NCBI RefSeq assembly: GCF_001439665.1
Contig: NZ_LMAK01000078.1
Location: 62,001 to 126,000, forward strand
Source of the DNA: Formosa algae
GTDB taxonomy: Bacteria; Bacteroidota; Bacteroidia; Flavobacteriales; Flavobacteriaceae
Direction of reading: 5' to 3'
Length of the DNA stretch: 64,000 bases
Shown here: positions 27,970 through 35,087 of the stretch, piece by piece
How positions within the stretch are numbered: the stretch's first letter is position 1
Layout of the letters: each line of letters opens with the position of its first letter
Made by a program: the position numbers and the translations under genes
The notes under the pieces: model-generated
What the model was told of the DNA's origin: nothing
Database searches by the model: none
The model's input: the letters and a program-made list of their open reading frames with translations, nothing else

Positions 27970-28725
27970 ATGGAAACGGAATTAAAACGAATCAATAAAT
28001 ATTTAAGCGAAGTAGGATATTGCTCACGTCGTGCGGCAGATAAACTTATTGATGCTGGTCGTGTCACTATAAATGGTGTTGTACCAGAAATGGGTACAAA
28101 AGTAAGCAGTACAGATGTTGTAGCTGTAGATGGCGAAGCTGTAGTGAACACCAAAAAAGATTTTGTGTATTTGGCTTTTAATAAACCTGTAGGTATTGTT
28201 TGCACCACAGACACCCGTGTTGAGAAGGATAATATTATTGATTATATTAACTATCCTAAACGAATTTTTCCTATCGGACGATTAGATAAACCTAGTGAAG
28301 GGTTAATTCTCTTAACCGATGATGGCGATATTGTTAACAAAATTTTACGCGCAAGTAACAATCACGAAAAAGAATATATTGTAACTGTTGATAAGCCTAT
28401 ATCGCAAACCTTTATAGAACGCATGTCTAACGGTGTACCTATTTTAGATCGTGTGACCAAAAAATGTAAGGTTGAAAAGCTAGGCACTTACGAGTTCAAA
28501 ATTATATTAACACAAGGTCTAAATAGACAAATTCGTAGAATGTGTGAATATTTAACTTACGAAGTACAAGCACTTAAACGTGTGCGTATAATGAATATAA
28601 AATTAGATATGCCTATAGGTGAATATCGAGATATTACTAGGGAGGAAATGAAAGAATTACAGGCTTTAATTGGAGAATCTACCAAAACATATTCTCCGGT
28701 TCGTCCATCAAGACGGCGAGAGTAA
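27970..28725 (+). CDS. rluF: 23S rRNA pseudouridine synthase of the RluF/RsuA family
   Basis: The enzyme converts a specific uridine in 23S rRNA to pseudouridine. The 251 residues contain an N-terminal S4 RNA-binding domain (INKYLSEVGYCSRRAADKLI to INGVVPEMGTKV), then the RsuA-type catalytic domain with the catalytic aspartate in PIGRLDKPSEGL and the conserved LTQGLNRQIRRMCE. Of the RsuA-type enzymes (RluB, RluE, RluF, RsuA), RluF (U2604) fits the LNRQIRRMCE motif and length, but the exact target is inferred. It faces the response-regulator gene, leaving only 5 bases between the two stop codons. Confidence 0.87.
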   Translation: METELKRINKYLSEVGYCSRRAADKLIDAGRVTINGVVPEMGTKVSSTDVVAVDGEAVVNTKKDFVYLAFNKPVGIVCTTDTRVEKDNIIDYINYPKRIFPIGRLDKPSEGLILLTDDGDIVNKILRASNNHEKEYIVTVDKPISQTFIERMSNGVPILDRVTKKCKVEKLGTYEFKIILTQGLNRQIRRMCEYLTYEVQALKRVRIMNIKLDMPIGEYRDITREEMKELQALIGESTKTYSPVRPSRRRE

Positions 28726-28730
28726 AATGC

Positions 28731-29348
28731 TTAACGAATTGCGTGTTCTATATGCGTAGTCATGATAAAGCTTACCAACTCACCTATCGTACTTAAATTG
28801 AGTTTCTTTTTAATATTCTTTTTATGCTGATCGACAGTATGCTTAGAAATACTTAAACAATCTCCTATTTCTTTACTGGTTTTCCCTGTTGCAATAACCA
28901 ATAAAATTTCTTTCTCTCTTTTAGTTAATTCTTCAAGTTTATATATATTTTCTTCTACAGCAATATGACCTTCTTCTTTTTTCTTGAAATTTATATCAGC
29001 TAAATCTATAGTCATTTGCAATTGTAACTCGTTATATGGCTTCAATAAATACGCATATGGCACGGTATCTTTTGCTCTATTAATAATTTCTGTATTATCG
29101 TAAGCCGTTAAATACACTACTGGTATGTTTTTTATTTCCATGAGTTCTTCAATAATTTCGATGCCATCTTTTACATCGTTTAAATTAACATCACAAATCA
29201 CCAGATTAATGTCTTCCATTAAAAACAACGCCATGGATTCTTTATAGTTTCTAGCAGAAAACACTTTATTATTCCCTTTTCTTTCCAGACATTTTATTAT
29301 ATCCATAGCCACAATGAGCTCGTCTTCAATTAGTAAAATTCTTCGCAT
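28731..29348 (-). CDS. Response regulator with LuxR-type HTH
   Basis: This 205-residue transcription regulator has a receiver domain with acidic E8/D9 and phospho-acceptor D53 (LVICDVNLND), followed by a LuxR/NarL helix-turn-helix with LTKREKEILLVIATGKTSKE and SISKHTVDQHKKNIKKKL. It starts 18 bases after the stop of the large propeller histidine kinase, so they form a two-component pair. The regulon is unknown. The output domain differs from the AraC-type domain typical of carbohydrate hybrid systems. Confidence 0.9.
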   Translation of the reverse strand: MRRILLIEDELIVAMDIIKCLERKGNNKVFSARNYKESMALFLMEDINLVICDVNLNDVKDGIEIIEELMEIKNIPVVYLTAYDNTEIINRAKDTVPYAYLLKPYNELQLQMTIDLADINFKKKEEGHIAVEENIYKLEELTKREKEILLVIATGKTSKEIGDCLSISKHTVDQHKKNIKKKLNLSTIGELVSFIMTTHIEHAIR

Positions 29349-29366
29349 AGGTATTTATTTTTATAG

Positions 29367-32300
29367 TTAGCAAGGTATTAGTATTACATTTTTTACACCA
29401 TTATTAGATGTTACCGTAATGGTACCATTTAATTGATGCACCATTGTTTTCACTAAATCTAAGCCTAGTGAATTCTCTCTTATTTCATTACTATCATATC
29501 CAATCCCATTATCTTCAATTACTATTTTTAGTTTACAATCGGTCTTAGAACAAGAAATACGCAACAGATGATCTGGACTATATGTTTTAAAAGCATATTT
29601 ATACGTATTAGTAATGAGTTCGTTTAAAATGAGCCCCAGCAAAGTTGTGTTTAACTGACATAGACAATGTGGTTCTAGAATAAAAATAAGTTTAAATTTC
29701 TGTGTTTGACTATCGGATAATAAGCCTAAAATTTTTCTTGAAAAATCTTTTAAGAATACAGGAATATCAGTAGGCTCGTCTTTTGAAGCCAAATCGTTTT
29801 GAATATAGGCAATGGTTAAAATTCTATTTTTGGCAATATTCAGAATATCTTTCACCTCTTCTTCTTCAATATTATTAGCCTGCATATTTAATAAGCTTGA
29901 AATAATTTGGAGGTTGTTTTTAACACGATGATTTAATTCCTTCATTAAAAATTCTATATTATTATTCTGTTCGACCATGACAGAATGAGACGCATTTAAT
30001 TCTGCATTCTTCACCATTAAATCTCTTGTTCGGGTTGCAATAACGCCTTCTAACTTTAATTTATCGCGTTTCAGTTTCGAGGTTTTAAACAGATAAAACA
30101 ATATTCCAGAAAGCAAGAACACTCCAATAAACAACACCTTGAATTCAGGTTTTAAATACCAAGGCGGAACTATAATTAAGTGTACTGTTTTTAATTTCGG
30201 GTTCCATTTACCCACATCGTTCGAAGCTTTTATTTTTAAAGTATAGTGTCCCGGATTTAAATTGGTATAGGTAACATTGTTTTTCTTGGATACAGGACTC
30301 CAGTTATCGTCAAAATCTTCTAACTTATATTGATACAAGCACTTGTTTGGGTTTAAATAATGAATGGCAGAAAAATTAAAAGTCAAGACGTTTTCTTTAC
30401 TTTTAAAAATCAAGGTGTCTTTAAACATTTCATTATTTTCTATAGGCTGATTGAAGAGTTCTACAGATTCTAAACTCACATTTGGCAAGTACGGATTGTC
30501 TATAATTTGATTTGTATTTATAATATTAAAACCATCAATCCCACCAAAGTATAAGATGCCTTGGTCGTCTTTAAAAAAAGACTTACCATTAAATTCATTA
30601 TCCTGTAAACCGTCCTCTTTAGTATAGTTGGTAAATGATTTATCTATAGGATTAAACACAGAGAGCCCAAAATTAGTACTCATCCACACTTTATGATTGG
30701 CATCTGTAACAATACCATACACAAAATCGTTAGGAAATCCCTTTTGCTTATAATACAGTGTAGATGTTTGTGTTTTAGTATTTATATAGGTTAATCCAGA
30801 AGCTGTACCAACCCACAGATTCCCCTTGTGATCTTCTGATATTGAAAAAATTCTGTTATTTGTTAATTGTAAATCTCCCTTGGCGGTCTCTGTAATATGT
30901 CTAATAATTTTTTTAGATTCTATTTCGTACAAACCATTATCTGTACCCAACCATATATGATTTTTTGAGTCTATAATTGATGTTCTAGCGCGATCTATTT
31001 GAGTCCCGTTAAACGCTAACTTGGTAAATGTTTCTGTAGCGATATCGAATTCATTGATACCACCAGACCAAGTACACACCCAAAGTTTTTCTTTTGAAAC
31101 AGGTATAATATTAAGCACCTCATTATCTGTAAGACTATTTTCTGAAGCGGTATGTTTCCATTGTTTAAAACGATCGGTAATGGCATCGTACTTCATCAAT
31201 CCATCAGTAATGCCGCCTGCCCAAAGTGTCCCATTTTTATCTTTACAAAAGTCGTAAGTTATGCCGCCTTTACCTGTATTGTATAATTTAGATGCTCCCG
31301 TTTTTAAATTATAACTTACAGTGCCCGCATAAGTCCCCAGCCATAAAGTAGAATCGTTTTCTTTTTGAATAGGAAAAACACTAATACGTTCATCGCCGTA
31401 TAAATCTTTTAAATTCACTTTAAAACTATCAAATTTCTTCTGAAACTTATTGTAATGAAAAACACCTTCTCCTTCTGTTCCAAACCACATATTCCCGTAG
31501 TTATCTTCAATAACTTCAGTAAAATCGACTAACTCATAATGTTTATTTTCATTTACATTATCAAAAATTACACTGTTATAACTATCTGTTACAGCATTAT
31601 ATTTAAACATGCCTTTTGGAGTAAGCACATAAAATTGAGAATCACTTATTTTATGAAATCCATCGACAGTAGTCTTTATTTTGGTATCACTAAAACGAGA
31701 CGTCGCTTTATTATAAACCTGAATTCCTTGTGCAGATCCTATATAAATTTCATCTTTAGTATCTACAAAACTAGACACATCTTTACGCTCAAAATCTGGC
31801 ACATGTGATGTGGTATAATCTTCTAAATTTAATTCTAAAATCCCCGTTTCTTTAGTCGCTAACCAGGCTCGTTTACGATCTAATACGAGTACATCTTCCA
31901 CTCTATTTTCAATGGAAAGATTAGAAAGGTTTATGATGGTATGGGTTTTAAGACGCCTATCAAAAAGGATAAAATGATTTTTAGCTGAAAATAACAATAG
32001 CTTTTCTGTGAGTTGAAAAGCTTTATAGGTATTATTTAAATCTGGGTGATCCTGTTCTGTAAGTAATGAGAAAAACTGATTTTTAGAACGAATATATCCT
32101 TGAATACCTTTAGAATTTGTTGCAATCCATAAAGTGTCTTTTACCGAAAGTAGTCCACGAATATGATCGTCTGATAAACTAGATTGATCTTTAGGATTAG
32201 AAATATAACTTTTAAATTCATGACCATTAAAACGGTGTAGACCATCTTCTGTGCCAACCCATAAATAGCCCATATCATCTAAGGCAAGTGCTTTTGTATT

Positions 32301-32417
32301 TAATTGTAAAAGCCCGTGTTCTTGCCCTAAATAATTAATTTGTATAATATCTGATGTTTGCCCATTTGCATAAATACTCCATAAGAAGACTACACACACT
32401 AGGTATACTGATCTCAA
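29367..32417 (-). CDS. Sensor histidine kinase with two-component propeller and HisKA_2 core
   Basis: The 1016-residue membrane kinase has a signal peptide ending at ANGQ (residue 20), then a large periplasmic sensor made of many two-component propeller repeats (patterns such as DxxGxLWxGTxxGL) and a Y_Y_Y domain near 695-745 (YKLEDFDDNW, PGHYTLKIKASN). A membrane segment near 753-772 precedes the cytoplasmic HisKA_2 region with H830 in ELNHRVKNNLQII and a HATPase domain (ELITNTYKYA, DNGIGYD). The start appears to be TTG at 32417, as no in-frame ATG gives a signal peptide. The propeller type usually senses extracellular carbohydrate or related ligands, but there is no receiver fused here, and no polysaccharide locus adjoins it. 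Confidence 0.88.
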   Translation of the reverse strand: MRSVYLVCVVFLWSIYANGQTSDIIQINYLGQEHGLLQLNTKALALDDMGYLWVGTEDGLHRFNGHEFKSYISNPKDQSSLSDDHIRGLLSVKDTLWIATNSKGIQGYIRSKNQFFSLLTEQDHPDLNNTYKAFQLTEKLLLFSAKNHFILFDRRLKTHTIINLSNLSIENRVEDVLVLDRKRAWLATKETGILELNLEDYTTSHVPDFERKDVSSFVDTKDEIYIGSAQGIQVYNKATSRFSDTKIKTTVDGFHKISDSQFYVLTPKGMFKYNAVTDSYNSVIFDNVNENKHYELVDFTEVIEDNYGNMWFGTEGEGVFHYNKFQKKFDSFKVNLKDLYGDERISVFPIQKENDSTLWLGTYAGTVSYNLKTGASKLYNTGKGGITYDFCKDKNGTLWAGGITDGLMKYDAITDRFKQWKHTASENSLTDNEVLNIIPVSKEKLWVCTWSGGINEFDIATETFTKLAFNGTQIDRARTSIIDSKNHIWLGTDNGLYEIESKKIIRHITETAKGDLQLTNNRIFSISEDHKGNLWVGTASGLTYINTKTQTSTLYYKQKGFPNDFVYGIVTDANHKVWMSTNFGLSVFNPIDKSFTNYTKEDGLQDNEFNGKSFFKDDQGILYFGGIDGFNIINTNQIIDNPYLPNVSLESVELFNQPIENNEMFKDTLIFKSKENVLTFNFSAIHYLNPNKCLYQYKLEDFDDNWSPVSKKNNVTYTNLNPGHYTLKIKASNDVGKWNPKLKTVHLIIVPPWYLKPEFKVLFIGVFLLSGILFYLFKTSKLKRDKLKLEGVIATRTRDLMVKNAELNASHSVMVEQNNNIEFLMKELNHRVKNNLQIISSLLNMQANNIEEEEVKDILNIAKNRILTIAYIQNDLASKDEPTDIPVFLKDFSRKILGLLSDSQTQKFKLIFILEPHCLCQLNTTLLGLILNELITNTYKYAFKTYSPDHLLRISCSKTDCKLKIVIEDNGIGYDSNEIRENSLGLDLVKTMVHQLNGTITVTSNNGVKNVILIPC

Positions 32418-32483
32418 ATCGTTAAAGTTAGGTTAGTTAGATAACTAAATTTAACAAAAAAAGTTCGGTTATAATGTGGGCTT

Positions 32484-32523
32484 AAAAAAAATAAGCATAA
32501 CTACGTATATGTAATTATGCTTA
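32484..32523 (-). terminator. Rho-independent terminator after folD
   Basis: TAAGCATAA (32492-32500) pairs with TTATGCTTA (32515-32523). On the minus strand an eight-base U-run follows. It lies 25 bases after the folD stop. Confidence 0.8.
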
Positions 32524-32547
32524 ATTAAAGTGTAATAAAGAAGGCTT

Positions 32548-33432
32548 TTAAGCTTTCTTTCTATGTCTTTCGCAGGCTAACAACGTGTTTTTCAACAACA
32601 TTGCAATTGTCATTGGCCCAACACCTCCTGGTACAGGGGTTATAAAACTTGCTTTTTTACTTACGTTTACAAAATCTACATCTCCAGTAATTCTATATCC
32701 TTTTGCTGTAGTATCATCGGCAACACGAGTAATTCCAACATCTATAATTACCACATCGTCTTTAACCATTTCAGCTTTTAAGAAGTTTGGAACTCCTAAG
32801 GCCGAAATAATAATATCTGCTTGAGATGTTATTTGCGTGATGTTTTTAGTATGACTGTGTGTTAATGTTACTGTAGAATTTCCAGGAAATCCTTTTCTAC
32901 CCATTAATATACTCATAGGGCGACCAACAATATGAGAACGACCAATAACAACAGTATGTTTCCCACTTGTTTCTACGCCATAACGTTCTAATAATTCTAA
33001 AATCCCAAATGGTGTTGCAGGAATAAAAGTCGTCATATCTAACGCCATTTTTCCAAAGTTTGCAGGGTGAAAACCATCTACATCTTTATCTGGATTTACA
33101 GCTAATAACACTTTCTGTGTATCTATTTGGTCTGGTAAAGGCAACTGAACGATATAACCATCTATTTCTGGATTATCGTTAAGCTCTTTAATTTTATCTA
33201 ACAACTCTAACTCACTCGTTGTACTAGACATTTTAACTAAAGTAGACTCGAAACCAACACGTTCGCAAGCACGTACTTTACTCCCTACATAAGTTAAACT
33301 TGCCCCATCATTACCAACAATAATAGCTGCCAAATGAGGAACTTTTTCACCTTTAGCTTTCATTTTATTGACTTGCTCGGTGATTTCGTCTTTAATATCG
33401 TTACTAACCTTTTTTCCGTCTAAAATTGTCAT
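32548..33432 (-). CDS. folD: Methylenetetrahydrofolate dehydrogenase/cyclohydrolase
   Basis: FolD converts 5,10-methylene-tetrahydrofolate to 10-formyl-tetrahydrofolate, with NADP, in one-carbon metabolism. The 294 residues show the catalytic lysine region YVGSKVRACERVG, QLPLPDQI, DKDVDGFHP, and the NADP-binding GRSHIVGRPM, ending with TPVPGGVGPMTIAML. Length is normal. It is downstream of ffh on the same strand with 37 bases between, so the two may be co-transcribed. Confidence 0.97.
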   Translation of the reverse strand: MTILDGKKVSNDIKDEITEQVNKMKAKGEKVPHLAAIIVGNDGASLTYVGSKVRACERVGFESTLVKMSSTTSELELLDKIKELNDNPEIDGYIVQLPLPDQIDTQKVLLAVNPDKDVDGFHPANFGKMALDMTTFIPATPFGILELLERYGVETSGKHTVVIGRSHIVGRPMSILMGRKGFPGNSTVTLTHSHTKNITQITSQADIIISALGVPNFLKAEMVKDDVVIIDVGITRVADDTTAKGYRITGDVDFVNVSKKASFITPVPGGVGPMTIAMLLKNTLLACERHRKKA

Positions 33433-33469
33433 GTAATAGGGTTTATTATTTATTTATTAGATTTAAATC

Positions 33470-34798
33470 TTAACGCATGTTTTTCATGGCTTGCATCATA
33501 CGTTTTCCGCCACCACCTTGCATCATTTTCATCATCTTGCTCATTTGATCAAACTGCTTTAACAATTGATTCACTTGTTGTACAGATGTTCCAGAACCTT
33601 TTCCGATACGTTTTTTTCTGCTCGCATTAATCACTGAAGGATTTGTACGTTCTTCAACAGTCATAGAGTGAATAATGGCTTCAATATGTTTAAAAGCATC
33701 GTCGTCAATATCGATATCTTTCATCATTTTTCCAGCACCAGGAATCATTCCAATAAGGTCTTTCATGTTCCCCATTTTCTTGATTTGCTGAATTTGCTGT
33801 AAGAAATCATCAAATCCGAATTGATTCTTTGCTATTTTCTTTTGTAATTTTCTCGCTTCCTCTTCATCAAACTGCTCTTGAGCACGTTCTACAAGAGACA
33901 CCACATCTCCCATTCCAAGAATACGATCTGCCATACGAGATGGATAGAATACATCAATCGCTTCCATCTTCTCCCCCGTACCAATAAATTTAATTGGTTT
34001 ATCGACTACAGATTTAATAGAAATCGCTGCACCACCACGAGTATCACCATCTAATTTGGTTAAAATCACCCCATCAAAATTCAACACATCGTTAAAGGCT
34101 TTTGCTGTATTTACAGCATCTTGCCCTGTCATAGAATCTACAACAAATAACGTTTCTTGTGGTTGTATGGCTTTATGGATATTAGAAATCTCGGCCATCA
34201 TTACCTCATCTACAGCTAAACGACCTGCGGTATCAATAATAACCACATTATGTCCGTTAGCTTTGGCATGTGCAATACCAGCTTGTGCAATAGCAACAGG
34301 ATCTGAATTGCCTTTATCGCTAAAAACATCTACATTAATCTGTCCTCCTACAACATGTAACTGATCTATCGCTGCCGGACGATATACATCACAAGCTACC
34401 AATAAGGGTTTCTTTGTTTTTTTAGTTTTAAGATAGTTTGCTAATTTTCCTGAAAAAGTAGTTTTACCAGATCCTTGTAAACCAGACATTAAAATAATGC
34501 TTGGCGTTCCGGATAAATTAATACCAGCAGCATCTCCTCCCATCAACTCGGTTAGCTCGTCTTTAACGATTTTAACCATTAACTGTCCTGGTTGTAATGC
34601 AGTTAATACATCTTGACCAAGTGCTTTTTCTTTTACTCTAGTGGTAAAATCTTTAGCAATTTTAAAGTTAACATCGGCATCCAATAAAGCACGACGTACT
34701 TCCTTTAAGGTTTCTGCAACATTAACTTCCGTTATACTTCCATGTCCCTTAAGAACGTGTAACGCTTTATCTAATTTCTCACTTAAATTATTAAACAT
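33470..34798 (-). CDS. ffh: Signal recognition particle protein Ffh
   Basis: Ffh is the SRP54-type GTPase that binds signal peptides and 4.5S RNA and delivers ribosomes to FtsY at the membrane. The 442 residues have the N and G domains (GLQGSGKTTFSGKLANYL, DVYRPAAIDQL, DTAGRL, TKLDGDTRGGAA, SRMADRILGMGDV) and a methionine-rich M domain ending MMKMMQGGGGKRMMQAM. Length is typical. A -7 box sits 28 bases upstream of the ATG. The gene is divergent from the alginate lyase gene. Confidence 0.97.
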   Translation of the reverse strand: MFNNLSEKLDKALHVLKGHGSITEVNVAETLKEVRRALLDADVNFKIAKDFTTRVKEKALGQDVLTALQPGQLMVKIVKDELTELMGGDAAGINLSGTPSIILMSGLQGSGKTTFSGKLANYLKTKKTKKPLLVACDVYRPAAIDQLHVVGGQINVDVFSDKGNSDPVAIAQAGIAHAKANGHNVVIIDTAGRLAVDEVMMAEISNIHKAIQPQETLFVVDSMTGQDAVNTAKAFNDVLNFDGVILTKLDGDTRGGAAISIKSVVDKPIKFIGTGEKMEAIDVFYPSRMADRILGMGDVVSLVERAQEQFDEEEARKLQKKIAKNQFGFDDFLQQIQQIKKMGNMKDLIGMIPGAGKMMKDIDIDDDAFKHIEAIIHSMTVEERTNPSVINASRKKRIGKGSGTSVQQVNQLLKQFDQMSKMMKMMQGGGGKRMMQAMKNMR

Positions 34799-34825
34799 AA
34801 ACTTTCATCAAATTTTAAGAAACGC

Positions 34826-34833
34826 AAATTTAA
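34826..34833 (-). promoter_or_regulatory. -7 promoter box of ffh
   Basis: The minus strand reads TAAATTTG, matching TAnnTTTG, 27 bases before the ffh ATG. Confidence 0.5.
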
Positions 34834-35014
34834 TGATTTGATGTGTATTAACGAAGCATTGACCCATAAAAAAACGCATGCATATTTCTCATTTTTTTTG
34901 CAGTTTAACGCGATCTGCAGCAGATTAGAGCAATTTTCTCAAAAAAGCATAAAATATCATATTAATAACTAACTCTCTAATTTATTAAAAAACCCTTAAT
35001 TATTTCCCCACATT

Positions 35015-35048
35015 TTATTGTACTTCATAAAAAATATCATTAATTTTG
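35015..35048 (+). promoter_or_regulatory. Promoter of the PL6 alginate lyase gene
   Basis: A TTG (35018-35020) is followed after 20 bases by TAATTTTG (35041-35048), close to the Bacteroidetes consensus. The predicted start point lies within the first of two palindromes. Confidence 0.55.
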
Positions 35049-35072
35049 GTTAACCAATCTGGTATTCCAGAT
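35046..35072 (+). promoter_or_regulatory. Two adjacent palindromes after the PL6 promoter (candidate operators)
   Basis: TTGGTTAACCAA (35046-35057) is a perfect 12-bp palindrome overlapping the -7 box; ATCTGG-TATT-CCAGAT (35057-35072) is a 6-bp-arm inverted repeat directly after it. Both contain TGGT-N2-(A/T)CCA, a form known for FadR-subfamily GntR repressors, and such a regulator is known for alginate genes in Zobellia. Regulator identity here is inferred. Confidence 0.5.
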
Positions 35073-35087
35073 AAAAACTATTAAAAC

